A stretch of DNA of 64,000 bases from Ruminococcus sp. XPD3002 (GCA_900119535.1 FPJT01000001.1:286367-350366); one strand, 5' to 3'. Shown: positions 1-9,266, counted from the stretch's first letter. Notes: generated from the sequence alone by a model not told the origin. A program made the numbers and translations.

Positions 1-173
1 AGGATTGCACGCAGTATTTGCTCGACATTGAGAAAACTAAGAGAGAGCTTGGTTATGTTCCTCAGTATACATGGACAGATTACTTGAAGAAGCTCAAATG
101 GCATATGGAAAACCAGCCAAATCGCTCTGTATGGGGCGCTTTTGAGGACTACTATCATTTATTGGAACGATAG
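1..173 (+). CDS. NAD-dependent sugar epimerase/dehydratase, C-terminal fragment
   Basis: This is an open frame entering from the left edge (codons in phase with base 3) and ending at TAG 171-173. The 56 visible residues contain an I-x-K-T-K-x-E-L-G-Y-x-P segment followed by a basic, aromatic tail. This resembles the C-terminal substrate-domain end of extended short-chain dehydrogenase sugar epimerases, where 'a-r-x-x-L-G-w-x-P' is typical. The catalytic part lies outside the window, so the substrate cannot be named. Its stop codon overlaps the Shine-Dalgarno of the following DegT aminotransferase, so the two are probably one operon for a nucleotide-sugar product. The family is inferred from the tail only. 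Confidence 0.6.
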   Translation, partial: DCTQYLLDIEKTKRELGYVPQYTWTDYLKKLKWHMENQPNRSVWGAFEDYYHLLER

Positions 174-186
174 GAGGATATTCGCT

Positions 187-1302
187 ATGGAACATAATAT
201 CTTAGTCACCCGTTCCTCAATGCCTGGTTTTGAGGAATACTGCGAAGAAATCAAAGAATTATGGGACAGCCACTGGCTGACCAATATGGGTGTAAAGCAC
301 AAACAGCTTCAGGCAGAACTGGAGAATCTGTTGAATGTACCGCATGTAACGCTGTATACAAACGGTCATCTCGCCCTTGAAAATGTGATTGCGGCAATGA
401 ATCTTCCGCAGGGGGGAGAGGTCATCACAACACCGTTCACATTCGCATCTACAACTCATGCGATCGTGAGAAATGGACTTACGCCTGTTTTCTGCGATAT
501 CAATGCAGAGGATTTCACAATTGATACTACGAAAATAGAATCACTGATTACTGACAGGACTTGTGCGATCGTTCCGGTTCATGTTTATGGTAATGTCTGC
601 GATGTGGAAGAAATTGACCGGATTGCAAAAAAATACGGTCTGAAAGTTGTGTATGATGCGGCACACGCTTTTGGCGTGAAGTATAAGGGGATAAGCACTG
701 CCTGCTTCGGCAATGCTTCCATGTTCAGTTTCCATGCAACAAAGGTATTCAACACCATCGAGGGTGGTGCTGTCTGCTTCTCCGATGATGCGCTTGTACA
801 GCTTCTCAATGACATGAAGAACTTTGGCATTCATGGTCCGGAAGAAGTTGCATTTGTTGGCGGCAACGCCAAGATGAATGAATTCCAAGCAGCAATGGGT
901 ATCTGCAATCTGCGTCATTTGGATGCAGCAATCGTTAAGAGAAAAGCTGTTGTGGAACGTTATAGAAGTCATCTTGACGGAGTAGAGGGGATTCAGCTCA
1001 GTCCGATCCAGGCTGATGTCGAGTCCAATTATGCATATTTCCCTGTTGTATTCGACGAGAAGAAGTTTGGAGCATCGCGCAATGAAGTCATGGATGCGCT
1101 TGCTGAAAACGGTATCGGTGCGAGAAAGTATTTTTATCCGTTGACGAATACGTTTGCTGCATTCCATGGAGAATTTGATGCGAACAAAACTCCTGTCGCT
1201 TTACATATCAGTAAGCGTGTTTTGACACTTCCGCTTTATGAGGAGTTAGCATTAGAAGACGTTGAACGTATTTGCAAAGTTATTCTGAATTGTAAGAAGT
1301 AA
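187..1302 (+). CDS. DegT/DnrJ/EryC1-family PLP-dependent sugar aminotransferase
   Basis: The 371-residue protein belongs to the fold-type I aminotransferases that convert nucleotide-linked keto-sugars to amino-sugars. The pattern S-F-H-A-T-K-x-F-N-x-x-E-G-G is the PLP-binding signature, with Lys186 as the expected Schiff-base lysine. V-x-D-A-A-H-A-F upstream supplies the Asp that binds the pyridine nitrogen. I chose the ATG at 187 because AGGAGG lies at 172-177; the frame is open to an ATG at 142, but that would overlap the epimerase and has no ribosome site. Neighbouring epimerase, rfbA and rfbB genes suggest a dTDP- or UDP-amino-sugar for a surface polysaccharide. The exact sugar is not readable from sequence. 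Confidence 0.88.
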   Translation: MEHNILVTRSSMPGFEEYCEEIKELWDSHWLTNMGVKHKQLQAELENLLNVPHVTLYTNGHLALENVIAAMNLPQGGEVITTPFTFASTTHAIVRNGLTPVFCDINAEDFTIDTTKIESLITDRTCAIVPVHVYGNVCDVEEIDRIAKKYGLKVVYDAAHAFGVKYKGISTACFGNASMFSFHATKVFNTIEGGAVCFSDDALVQLLNDMKNFGIHGPEEVAFVGGNAKMNEFQAAMGICNLRHLDAAIVKRKAVVERYRSHLDGVEGIQLSPIQADVESNYAYFPVVFDEKKFGASRNEVMDALAENGIGARKYFYPLTNTFAAFHGEFDANKTPVALHISKRVLTLPLYEELALEDVERICKVILNCKK

Positions 1303-1338
1303 TCATGAATCAAATTTTATGATGGATGAGGTGGTAAA

Positions 1339-2223
1339 ATGAAGGGAATCATCCTTGCCGGTGGATCCGGCACAAGACTTTATCCGATTACAAAGGTGAC
1401 TTCAAAGCAGCTTTTGCCAATTTATGATAAGCCTATGATTTTTTATCCGCTTTCGACATTGATGCTGGCAGGAATTCGGGACATTCTCATTATTTCCACC
1501 CCGTCAGACACACCGCGGTTTCAAGAACTTTTAGGTGACGGAAGCAGTTTAGGTATCAACTTATCCTATGCTGTACAGGAATCACCGGATGGATTGGCGC
1601 AGGCGTTTCTGATCGGGGAAGCGTTTATCGGAAATGAGTCTTGTGCAATGGTTCTTGGCGATAATATTTTCTATGGTGGTTGGTTCAGAAGAAATCTTTC
1701 TGAAGCAGTCAAGAATGCTGAATCAGGAAAAGCTACAGTGTTTGGGTACTTTGTGAAGGATCCTGAACGGTTCGGAATTGTTGAATTTGACCAGAAACGC
1801 AACGTGATATCAGTCGAAGAAAAACCAGAACATCCAAAGTCAAATTATGCGATCACGGGACTCTATTTCTATCCCTCTGGTGTCAGCGAAATGGCGAAAA
1901 AGGTGAAACCTTCCGCACGAGGAGAACTGGAAATTACCGATCTGAACCGACTGTATCTGGAACAGGATGCACTTAAGGTTCAGATCCTTGGTCGTGGTTT
2001 TGCTTGGCTTGACACCGGTACAATGGAGAGCCTGATGGAAGCTGCGGAGTTTGTGCAAACCGTGCAGAATCGGCAGGGGGTTGTCATTTCTGCACCAGAG
2101 GAAATCGCGTATCATGAGAAATGGATCTCCAAGGAACTGCTTTTACATACAGCAGAATTGTACGGAAAGTCGCCTTATGGTGAGCATTTAAGACGTGTAG
2201 CTGAAGATAAATTTGTTTTTTAG
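1339..2223 (+). CDS. rfbA: Glucose-1-phosphate thymidylyltransferase (RmlA/RfbA)
   Basis: RfbA makes dTDP-glucose from dTTP and glucose-1-phosphate, the first step of the dTDP-deoxysugar (for example dTDP-rhamnose) pathway in the cytoplasm. At 294 residues it has the standard length. The N-terminus carries the nucleotidyltransferase signature G-G-S-G-T-R-L followed by T-K-x-x-S-K-Q-L-L-P, and further on G-D-N-I-F and E-K-P-x-x-P-K-S-N-Y, all hallmarks of RmlA. A GAGG-containing ribosome site precedes ATG 1339, and the stop overlaps the ribosome site of rfbB. The codon choice looks more A/T-ending than the rfbB that follows, which may point to a patchwork origin. Confidence 0.96.
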   Translation: MKGIILAGGSGTRLYPITKVTSKQLLPIYDKPMIFYPLSTLMLAGIRDILIISTPSDTPRFQELLGDGSSLGINLSYAVQESPDGLAQAFLIGEAFIGNESCAMVLGDNIFYGGWFRRNLSEAVKNAESGKATVFGYFVKDPERFGIVEFDQKRNVISVEEKPEHPKSNYAITGLYFYPSGVSEMAKKVKPSARGELEITDLNRLYLEQDALKVQILGRGFAWLDTGTMESLMEAAEFVQTVQNRQGVVISAPEEIAYHEKWISKELLLHTAELYGKSPYGEHLRRVAEDKFVF

Positions 2224-2233
2224 GGAGGCATAT

Positions 2234-3262
2234 ATGACCATCATCGTAACAGGTGGCGCCGGCTTCATCGGCTCCAATTTCGTATTCCACATGCTGAATA
2301 CATATCCGGACTACAGAATCATCTGTCTGGACAAGCTGACCTATGCAGGCAACCTGTCCACGCTCGCTCCCGTCATGGATAACCCGAACTTCCGCTTTGT
2401 GAAGCTCGACATCTGTGATCGTGAGGGCGTATACAAGCTCTTTGAAGAGGAAAAGCCGGACATCGTTGTGAATTTCGCAGCGGAGTCCCATGTTGACCGC
2501 AGTATTGAAAATCCGGAGATCTTCCTCCAGACCAATATTCTCGGTACACAGGTGCTGATGGACGCTTGCCGCAAGTATGGAATTCAGCGCTATCATCAGG
2601 TATCGACTGACGAGGTTTACGGCGATCTGCCGCTTGACAGACCTGACCTGTTCTTCACAGAGACGACTCCGATCCATACCAGCAGCCCGTACAGTTCTTC
2701 CAAGGCTGGAGCAGATCTGCTCGTAATGGCATATCACAGAACTTACGGTCTGCCTGTGACGATTTCCAGATGCTCCAATAACTACGGCCCGTATCATTTT
2801 CCGGAGAAGCTCATTCCGCTGATGATCGCCAATGCGCTTGCGGACAAGCCGCTTCCGGTTTACGGCGAAGGTCTGAATGTTCGTGACTGGCTGTATGTTG
2901 AGGATCACTGCCGTGCAATTGACCTGATTATTCATAAGGGCAAGGTCGGTGAGGTCTACAATGTCGGCGGCCACAATGAGATGAAGAATATCGACATTGT
3001 CAAGCTCATCTGCAAGGAGCTCGGCAAGCCGGAATCCCTGATCACGCACGTTGAGGACAGAAAGGGACACGATATGCGCTACGCAATCGACCCGACCAAG
3101 ATCCACAATGAGCTTGGCTGGTTGCCCGAGACAAAGTTTGAAGATGGCATCAAGAAGACCATCAAGTGGTATCTGGAAAACCGCGAGTGGTGGGAGACTA
3201 TCATTTCTGGTGAGTATCAGAATTACTATGAGAAGATGTACGGCAACCGGGCGGAGGTCTGA
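2234..3262 (+). CDS. rfbB: dTDP-glucose 4,6-dehydratase (RmlB/RfbB), copy 1
   Basis: This enzyme converts dTDP-glucose to dTDP-4-keto-6-deoxyglucose with bound NAD. The 342-residue protein begins with the Rossmann motif G-G-A-G-F-I-G-S-N. It has the catalytic Thr125-Asp126-Glu127 triplet and Tyr153-x3-Lys157 (Y-S-S-S-K), so it should be active. The ATG at 2234 has AGGGAGG eight bases upstream, overlapping the rfbA stop; an earlier in-frame ATG (2213) lies inside rfbA and has no such site. A second, very similar rfbB lies at 5705-6745. rfbA and rfbB here form a translationally coupled pair with glf downstream. Confidence 0.95.
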   Translation: MTIIVTGGAGFIGSNFVFHMLNTYPDYRIICLDKLTYAGNLSTLAPVMDNPNFRFVKLDICDREGVYKLFEEEKPDIVVNFAAESHVDRSIENPEIFLQTNILGTQVLMDACRKYGIQRYHQVSTDEVYGDLPLDRPDLFFTETTPIHTSSPYSSSKAGADLLVMAYHRTYGLPVTISRCSNNYGPYHFPEKLIPLMIANALADKPLPVYGEGLNVRDWLYVEDHCRAIDLIIHKGKVGEVYNVGGHNEMKNIDIVKLICKELGKPESLITHVEDRKGHDMRYAIDPTKIHNELGWLPETKFEDGIKKTIKWYLENREWWETIISGEYQNYYEKMYGNRAEV

Positions 3263-3265
3263 ACT

Positions 3266-4378
3266 ATGAAATACGATTACCTGATCGTCGGCTCCGGCCT
3301 CTACGGAGCAGTCTTCGCTCACGAAGCGAAGAAAGCAGGCAAGAGCGTACTTGTCATAGACAAGCGTCCTAACATTGCCGGTAACGTTTACACACAGGAG
3401 ACTGAGGGCATCAACGTTCACATTTACGGTGCACACATCTTCCATACCAACAACAAGGAAGTATGGGACTATGTAACTCAGTTTGCTGAGTTTAACCGTT
3501 TCACAAATTCACCTGTAGCAAACTACAAGGGAGAGCTTTATTCACTCCCATTCAACATGTACACATTCAACAAAATGTGGGGCGTGGTGACACCGGAGGA
3601 GGCTGCTGCAAAGATCGAGGAGCAGCGCAAGGAGATCACAGGTGAGCCAAAGAATCTTGAAGAACAGGCTATTTCGCTTGTCGGACGTGACATCTATGAG
3701 AAGCTTATCAAGGGTTACACAGAGAAGCAGTGGGGACGTGACTGCAAAGAGCTTCCTTCCTTCATCATCAAGAGACTTCCTGTACGTTTAACATTTGATA
3801 ACAACTACTTCAACGCACTCTATCAGGGAATCCCTGTAGGCGGCTACACTCAGATGGTAGCAAATATGCTTGAGGGTATAGAGGTTCGCCTTAATACAGA
3901 TTATCTTGCAAATAAGGCAGAGCTCGATGCACTTGCTGACAAGGTAGTTTACACAGGTCCTATCGATGCATACTTTGATTTCAAGCTTGGTACACTTGAA
4001 TACAGAAGCGTTCGTTTTGAGACAGAGCTTCTGGATAAGCCTAACTTCCAGGGTAATGCTGCTGTCAACTATACTGACAGAGAAACTCCTTGGACTCGTA
4101 TCATAGAGCACAAGTGGTTTGAGTTCGGCAAGGATAAGAACGGAAATGACCTTCCAAAGACTGTTATCAGCCGTGAGTATTCTTCTGAATGGAAGCCCGG
4201 TGATGAGCCGTATTATCCTGTAAATGATGAAAAGAACGGTGCTCTTTATGCTGAGTACAAGAAACTTGCTGACAGCGAGAAGAACATAATCTTCGGCGGA
4301 CGTCTCGGAGAATACAAGTACTATGACATGGATGCAGTCATTGCTTCTGCACTTGATCTCTGCAAGAAGGAACTGTAA
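3266..4378 (+). CDS. glf: UDP-galactopyranose mutase
   Basis: Glf interconverts UDP-galactopyranose and UDP-galactofuranose, the donor for galactofuranose in cell-surface glycans. It is a cytoplasmic FAD enzyme that needs reduced flavin. The 370-residue protein has the N-terminal dinucleotide motif (I-V-G-S-G-L-Y-G-A-V), the H-I-Y-G-A-H-I-F-H-T segment typical of Glf, a Y-T-E-K-Q-W-G active-site block and the C-terminal F-G-G-R-L-G-E-Y-K-Y-Y-D-M-D sequence that closes the FAD site. It starts three bases after rfbB, using a GGAGG inside the rfbB end, so it is co-translated. Its codons resemble the genes to its right more than rfbA does. Confidence 0.96.
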   Translation: MKYDYLIVGSGLYGAVFAHEAKKAGKSVLVIDKRPNIAGNVYTQETEGINVHIYGAHIFHTNNKEVWDYVTQFAEFNRFTNSPVANYKGELYSLPFNMYTFNKMWGVVTPEEAAAKIEEQRKEITGEPKNLEEQAISLVGRDIYEKLIKGYTEKQWGRDCKELPSFIIKRLPVRLTFDNNYFNALYQGIPVGGYTQMVANMLEGIEVRLNTDYLANKAELDALADKVVYTGPIDAYFDFKLGTLEYRSVRFETELLDKPNFQGNAAVNYTDRETPWTRIIEHKWFEFGKDKNGNDLPKTVISREYSSEWKPGDEPYYPVNDEKNGALYAEYKKLADSEKNIIFGGRLGEYKYYDMDAVIASALDLCKKEL

Positions 4379-4399
4379 TATATCCTGACAGTTTTTGAC

Positions 4400-4428
4400 T
4401 TGACTTTCAATAACAATTATAGTATAAT
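4400..4428 (+). promoter_or_regulatory. Sigma-A type promoter for the UDPGP gene, with a leader hairpin
   Basis: TTGACT (4400-4405), a 17-base spacer and TATAAT (4423-4428) form a near-consensus promoter. Immediately downstream, 4430-4440 pairs perfectly with 4457-4467 (11 bp), placing a stem-loop at the very 5' end of the transcript. There is no T-run after the stem, so it looks like a 5'-end stabilising hairpin and not a terminator for glf. A second TTGACT at 4395 overlaps the first. Confidence 0.8.
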
Positions 4429-4506
4429 TAAATGAACGGTACGTGGAAATCCATGCACCGTTCATTTGGTATATGCAGAAACAATCAATAATATCGGAGG
4501 TTATAT

Positions 4507-5721
4507 ATGAAGCACAAAGTATCGGAGATGCTGAACATGCTTGAACAGGAGCATATCGTAAAGCATTTAAAGTCTCTCAGCGAAGAAGAGCAGCTTGAAA
4601 TGGTATCACATATCGAGTCACTTGATTTCTCTGTACTTAATGCAGGAGACAGTGAAGAGAAGCGCGGAAAGTTTGAACCGCTTTTTGCAACTACACTGTC
4701 TGACATAGCAAAGAATCACGAACGTTATACAGAAGCAGGACTTAAAGCGATACGTGAAGGAAAAGTAGGTGCAGTTCTGCTTGCAGGAGGACAGGGAAGC
4801 CGTCTCGGATTTGATCATCCAAAGGGCATGTACAATATAGGAGTAAACAAGGAGCTTTATATATTTGAATGTCTTATCAATAATCTCCTTGACGTAGTAA
4901 AAGAGGCAGGAGCATGGGTTCCGCTGTTTATTATGACAAGTGCTGATAACAACAAAGAGACAAGAGAATTCTTTGAAGAACATAACTATTTCGGATACAG
5001 CAGTGATAATGTATGGTTTTTCGTACAGGAGCAGCTTCCTACTGTTGATACCAACGGAAAGCTCATGCTTTCTGGCAAGGGAAGGATCGCTATGGCTCCT
5101 AACGGAAACGGCGGCTGGTATGCTTCCATGGCAAAGACAGGAATGCTGAAGATAGTTCAGAATGCACACATCGAATGGCTGAACGTATTTGCAGTAGACA
5201 ATGTATTGCAGAGAATAGCAGATCCATGCTTTGTGGGAGCTGTTATAGAATCGGGAAAGGTATCAGGTGCAAAGGTAGTAGCCAAGGCTGATGCTGAGGA
5301 GAAAGTCGGCGTTCTCTGTCTTGAGGACGGCAGACCTTCTATCGTTGAATATTACGAAATGACTGACGAAATGCTTCACAGCCGTGAAGCTGACGGAACT
5401 CTATCCTACAACTATGGAGTTATACTGAATTACTTGTTCCGTGTTGATAAGCTGAATAATACACTGTCCGTAAAGCTTCCGCTGCACCGTGCATTCAAGA
5501 AGCTTAAGTATATGACCAATGAAGGAGAGATAATAACTCCTACAGAGCCAAATGCATACAAGTTTGAGACTCTTGCACTGGATATGGTCAAGCTTCAGGA
5601 CGACTGTCTTGCTTATGAGGTGGACAGAAACAAGGAGTTCGCACCTGTAAAGAACAAAACAGGTGTCGATTCGGTGGATACTGCCCGTGAGCTTTTAAAG
5701 GCAAATGGCGTGGAACTCTGA
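4507..5721 (+). CDS. UDPGP-family UTP-sugar-1-phosphate uridylyltransferase
   Basis: The 404-residue protein belongs to the eukaryote-like UDPGP family (UDP-glucose / UDP-N-acetylhexosamine pyrophosphorylases), not the bacterial GalU type. The signature is [17 protein letters not shown] near residue 92, preceded by an all-helical N-terminal region as in UAP1-like proteins. P-N-G-N-G-G (uridine binding) and F-A-V-D-N-V-L follow. It would make UDP-glucose, UDP-galactose or UDP-HexNAc from UTP. Since Glf next door uses UDP-galactose, a UDP-hexose role is reasonable but unproven. It has its own promoter and CGGAGG ribosome site, and its end overlaps the second rfbB by 17 bases. Confidence 0.88.
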   Translation: MKHKVSEMLNMLEQEHIVKHLKSLSEEEQLEMVSHIESLDFSVLNAGDSEEKRGKFEPLFATTLSDIAKNHERYTEAGLKAIREGKVGAVLLAGGQGSRLGFDHPKGMYNIGVNKELYIFECLINNLLDVVKEAGAWVPLFIMTSADNNKETREFFEEHNYFGYSSDNVWFFVQEQLPTVDTNGKLMLSGKGRIAMAPNGNGGWYASMAKTGMLKIVQNAHIEWLNVFAVDNVLQRIADPCFVGAVIESGKVSGAKVVAKADAEEKVGVLCLEDGRPSIVEYYEMTDEMLHSREADGTLSYNYGVILNYLFRVDKLNNTLSVKLPLHRAFKKLKYMTNEGEIITPTEPNAYKFETLALDMVKLQDDCLAYEVDRNKEFAPVKNKTGVDSVDTARELLKANGVEL

Positions 5722-6745
5722 TAAGACGATAATTGTAACAGGCGGTGCAGGATTTATCGGTTCTAATTTCATATTCTACCTGCGAAAGAAGTATCCCGAT
5801 ATCAGGATAGTTTGTCCTGATAAGCTTACCTATGCAGGGAATATGACCACTGTTGCGCCGCTTCTGAACGATGATAAATTCCGTTTCGTAAGACTTGATA
5901 TATGCGACCGTAAGGGCGTATACGAGCTGTTTGATGAGGAGAAGCCTGATATAGTTGTGAACTTTGCTGCTGAGAGCCATGTGGACAGAAGCATAGATTC
6001 ACCCGAAGTTTTTCTTCAGACCAATATCACAGGTACTTCCGTACTCATGGATGCGTGCAGGGAATACGGCAATGTACGCTTTCATCAGATAAGTACGGAT
6101 GAGGTGTACGGCGACCTTCCCCTTGACAGACCTGATATGCTGTTTACGGAGGAAACTCCGCTTGATCCGAGCAGTCCCTATTCAAGTTCAAAGGCAAGCG
6201 CAGACCTTCTTGCAATGGCTTATTACAGGACATACGGACTTCCTGTTACCGTATCAAGATGCTCGAATAACTACGGTCCCTATCAGTTCCCCGAGAAGCT
6301 CATACCTCTTATGATAGTCAATGCGCTGAATAACAAGTCTCTGCCTGTTTACGGCGAGGGACTCAATATACGTGACTGGCTCTATGTTGAGGATCATTGC
6401 AGGGCTGTTGATCTGATATTACAGAAGGGCAGAGTCGGAGAAGTGTATAATATCGGCGGGAACACTGAAATGAAGAATATCGATATAGTAAAGCTGATAT
6501 GCAAAGCTCTTGGCAGGTCCGAAGAACTTATAGTTCACGTTGAGGACAGAAAAGGCCATGATAAACGCTATGCCATAGACCATTCAAAGCTCAGCAGTGA
6601 GCTTGGCTGGAAACCGCTTACCGATTTCGGCAAGGGGATAAAAAATACAATAGAATGGTATGTTGAACACCGTGAATGGTGGGAACCTGTCATAAGCGGT
6701 GAATATCAGCGGTACTATGAGAAAATGTACGGTGAACGTACTTAG
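5705..6745 (+). CDS. rfbB: dTDP-glucose 4,6-dehydratase (RmlB/RfbB), copy 2
   Basis: This is a second complete RfbB of 346 residues. It has G-G-A-G-F-I-G-S-N, catalytic Thr131-Asp132-Glu133 and Tyr159-x3-Lys163, colinear with copy 1 at 2234-3262 and nearly identical over long blocks (for example the W-Y-v-E-x-R-E-W-W region at the end). The start ATG overlaps the UDPGP gene by 17 bases, which implies translational coupling. Its codon use is the more A/T-ending style of its immediate neighbours, unlike copy 1. No rfbA, rfbC or rfbD is adjacent to this copy, so it probably shares the pool made by the upstream rfbA. Paralogy or import of copy 1 are both possible. Confidence 0.94.
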   Translation: MAWNSDKTIIVTGGAGFIGSNFIFYLRKKYPDIRIVCPDKLTYAGNMTTVAPLLNDDKFRFVRLDICDRKGVYELFDEEKPDIVVNFAAESHVDRSIDSPEVFLQTNITGTSVLMDACREYGNVRFHQISTDEVYGDLPLDRPDMLFTEETPLDPSSPYSSSKASADLLAMAYYRTYGLPVTVSRCSNNYGPYQFPEKLIPLMIVNALNNKSLPVYGEGLNIRDWLYVEDHCRAVDLILQKGRVGEVYNIGGNTEMKNIDIVKLICKALGRSEELIVHVEDRKGHDKRYAIDHSKLSSELGWKPLTDFGKGIKNTIEWYVEHREWWEPVISGEYQRYYEKMYGERT

Positions 6746-6774
6746 AACCACAGCCCAAAAAAGAAAGTGATAAA

Positions 6775-7221
6775 ATGAGGATAGAAAACAAAAGAAAATT
6801 CATTATGCTCCTTTTCGGAGTTTACATGATAGGCGTACTCAGTCTCACCTTCATTGTCCGTGAGACAATGGTACTTCGTACTCCCGAAAACCGCGGAGTA
6901 ATACTCGAACCCTTCCGTGAGATACAGGCTATGATAGACGGTCCGAAACATTTTTTCTGGTTCATGCAGATATTTCTAAACGTACTCCTTTTCGTACCAT
7001 TCGGCTTCTTGCTTCCTATGGTACAAAAGCGTTTTAACAATGTATTTGCGGTAACATTGCTTGGATTCATATTCTCCTGCGGGATAGAGTCCATGCAGTA
7101 CATAACGGGACGAGGCCTGACCGAGATAGACGATATCATAAATAATACCGCAGGTGCTTTCTGCGGCTATCTGCTGTATGCTGTATTGTCAGCCGTGTAT
7201 CGGCAGTTAAAGGAATACTGA
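6775..7221 (+). CDS. VanZ-like family membrane protein
   Basis: This is a 148-residue integral membrane protein with about four hydrophobic segments. The family pattern is clear: N-V-L-L-F-V-P-F-G-F-L-L-P near residue 66, then G-x-x-I-E-x-x-Q near residue 105, and E-I-D-D-I-I-N-N-T-x-G near residue 120, which together define VanZ-like proteins. VanZ of Tn1546 gives low-level teicoplanin resistance; the role of chromosomal homologues is unclear, so resistance should not be assumed. It lies 29 bases after rfbB copy 2 and is followed by a strong terminator, so it is probably the last gene of the polysaccharide operon. Confidence 0.88.
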   Translation: MRIENKRKFIMLLFGVYMIGVLSLTFIVRETMVLRTPENRGVILEPFREIQAMIDGPKHFFWFMQIFLNVLLFVPFGFLLPMVQKRFNNVFAVTLLGFIFSCGIESMQYITGRGLTEIDDIINNTAGAFCGYLLYAVLSAVYRQLKEY

Positions 7222-7224
7222 AAA

Positions 7225-7257
7225 AAGGGGGAGACATTCACGTGGTGTCTCCCCCTT
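7225..7257 (+). terminator. Intrinsic terminator after the VanZ-like gene
   Basis: Bases 7227-7236 (GGGGGAGACA) pair perfectly with 7246-7255 around a 9-base loop, flanked by A and T runs so that the stem can act in both directions. It separates the rightward sugar operon from the leftward YczE-like gene. Confidence 0.85.
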
Positions 7258-7285
7258 AATATTTCGAGAATATAGATGCATACGA

Positions 7286-7939
7286 TTATTTTTCTTCGGC
7301 AGGAGCCTTGTCTTCAAGGAGCTTCCTTGCAACGTGACTGCTGAAAAACTCTATCAGCGGTCCCATGAAAAAAGCGGTTATTATAGTTCCTATGCCTGCG
7401 ATAGTGGGTATCTCTCCGATACGTCCGCCGCCTGCAATGAACATTACCGAACCGAGTATGACACAGCATACATCGGTGCAGATGCGGATGAACTTGAACT
7501 TGCCTATTTTCCACTTGTTAGCCATTATCAGGGCAACTGCATCATAGGTTGAAACTCCGAGGTCGGCAGTGATATAGAGTGAAGAACCGATGCAGATGAT
7601 AACTATGCCGAGTATCAGGAAAAGGGCACGCAGAGGCATTGAGGGTTCGGGGACGAGCCACCTGAAAAGCTTATAGGAGTATTCTGTCACATATCCTAAC
7701 AGGAAAAGGTTGATAAAGGTAGCAATGCCTATGTAATGGCGGTCGAAGATAAGACTGAATAACAGCAGAGCCGCATTGACGATGACATACAGGGTGCCGA
7801 AGCTGATAGGTATGAGGTTACTGATACCGCTCATAAAGGACTGGAACGGATCTACGCCGAAGGCTGCCATTTTAAAAATGGCTACACTTACAGCACCGAT
7901 CATGACACCGAGTACGGACATAATTATTCTTTTTTTCAT
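7286..7939 (-). CDS. YczE/YitT-like multi-spanning membrane protein
   Basis: This is a 217-residue protein with about five to six hydrophobic helices. The segment A-A-F-G-V-D-P-F-Q-S-F near residue 27 and A-D-L-G-V-S-T-Y-D-A-V-A near residue 122 are internal repeats of the type seen in YczE and related membrane proteins of Firmicutes, where 'G-v-d-P-f' and 'G-v-s-p-y-D' recur. Function in this family is not established. I place the start at ATG 7939, which has an AGAGAAG site five bases upstream, instead of the in-frame ATG at 7957 that lacks one. It is convergent with the VanZ-like gene. Confidence 0.8.
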   Translation of the reverse strand: MKKRIIMSVLGVMIGAVSVAIFKMAAFGVDPFQSFMSGISNLIPISFGTLYVIVNAALLLFSLIFDRHYIGIATFINLFLLGYVTEYSYKLFRWLVPEPSMPLRALFLILGIVIICIGSSLYITADLGVSTYDAVALIMANKWKIGKFKFIRICTDVCCVILGSVMFIAGGGRIGEIPTIAGIGTIITAFFMGPLIEFFSSHVARKLLEDKAPAEEK

Positions 7940-8033
7940 GTTTTCTTCTCTTTTCATATAATTTTTTCTATATGATTATAACACAGGCGGATATTTTAGT
8001 CTTGTCGAAAATTGCGGTTTTTACGGACGTCAT

Positions 8034-9266
8034 CTACAGCTCGTATTTACGGCGGTATTTCCGCATATATTCCACGGTTTTGTGGAGAGTTTCATAGTTG
8101 TATATCTTGTCCAGATTTGAAGCAAAGTCCAGTCCGTAACGTTCCTGAAGGCGGCTGAGGAGAGTCTCTCGTATCCTTGCATCGGCTTTCAGGTCATCTG
8201 CTAACATGTCCTCGAAGGTGAGCTGACGCTCCTCATCTTCGCCTGAGAGATTATACAGTCCCAAACCTATGAGACGGACGGGACGCTGTTCAAGCTGTTC
8301 GAGCATCTGAGAGGTCTCCTGATATATCGTAACGGCAGAATCGGTAAGCAATACGGTACGTGAACGGGATATCTGCTTCATATCGGAATAGGTCAGCTTA
8401 AGAGTAACGCCCTTGCCTTTCAGTCCGACACGCTTTGCGCGCTGTTCAACGCAGACAGCAAGGAGAACAAGTATGTCCTGCAATACGGTATAGTTTGAAA
8501 CGTCCTGCTGAAAAGTTACCTCACGTCCGATAGATTTGGCGTCCTCGGGACGGTAAGGCGTTACCTTGCGGTCATCGATGCCGAAAGCCAGCTGAGTGAG
8601 CCAGCGTCCGTGTTTACCGCAAAGACGTATTACTTCTTCCGCATTGGTCTGTATGTCCCTTACGGTGTGGATGCCTGCCTTGTGAAGCTTTTCCGCAGTT
8701 TTTGCTCCCACAGTGTAAAGAATACGCACATCACGGTCGATAATAAGCTTTACAAAAGCCTCAGCCGACGGTATCTCGAAGTAGCCGTTCGGCTTTTTTT
8801 CTTCGCTTGCCATTTTTGCCGCAGTCTTTGAATAGGCAAGTCCCACCGAACAGGTCAGACCGAGTTCATTGAGAGTGCGCTGTTTGATAGTACGGGCGAT
8901 GACTCGTGCCCCTTCCCATGTTTTAGCTGTTTCGGTAACATCAAGGTAGGCTTCGTCCAGTGCGATAGTCTGCGAAGCTGCGGCGTATGTGTCCCAAATC
9001 TCGTGGAGCTTATCCGATACCGCCTTGTATTTGTAGAAGTTCGGATGCATGTATATCCCGTGTGGACAGCGCCTGTAGGCTTCCTTAATGTTCATTGCGG
9101 AGCGGACACCGTATTTTCTCGCTTCATAACTGCATGTAGCCACAACTCCTCGCTCATTGGGAAGCGAACCGATTATCAGCGGTTTTCCGCGCAGAGAAGG
9201 ATCATCCCTCACCTCGACAGAGGCAAAGAACGCATCCATATCCACATGTATGATTATCTGATCCAC
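8034..9266 (-). CDS. dinB: DNA polymerase IV (Y-family translesion polymerase)
   Basis: DinB copies damaged or distorted templates with low fidelity. The 410-residue protein starts with H-V-D-M-D-A-F-F-A-S-V-E, giving the first metal-binding aspartate, and has the second acidic pair in I-A-L-D-E-A-Y-L-D-V-T. The helix-hairpin-helix region (Y-T-V-G-A-K-T-A-E-K-L) and the little-finger region (S-I-G-R-E-V-T-F) are present. I chose the GTG at 9266: AAGGAGG sits 8 bases upstream and the D-M-D-A-F motif follows directly. An ATG at 9332 would add 22 unusual residues. A palindrome overlaps its promoter. No clear LexA-type box of the B. subtilis consensus was seen. Confidence 0.95.
   Translation of the reverse strand: MDQIIIHVDMDAFFASVEVRDDPSLRGKPLIIGSLPNERGVVATCSYEARKYGVRSAMNIKEAYRRCPHGIYMHPNFYKYKAVSDKLHEIWDTYAAASQTIALDEAYLDVTETAKTWEGARVIARTIKQRTLNELGLTCSVGLAYSKTAAKMASEEKKPNGYFEIPSAEAFVKLIIDRDVRILYTVGAKTAEKLHKAGIHTVRDIQTNAEEVIRLCGKHGRWLTQLAFGIDDRKVTPYRPEDAKSIGREVTFQQDVSNYTVLQDILVLLAVCVEQRAKRVGLKGKGVTLKLTYSDMKQISRSRTVLLTDSAVTIYQETSQMLEQLEQRPVRLIGLGLYNLSGEDEERQLTFEDMLADDLKADARIRETLLSRLQERYGLDFASNLDKIYNYETLHKTVEYMRKYRRKYEL

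Noticed and set aside
2084-3445. 453-codon reverse-strand frame
   Set aside because: It lies opposite rfbA, rfbB and glf, which have clear family motifs; the composition shows no fold or motif.
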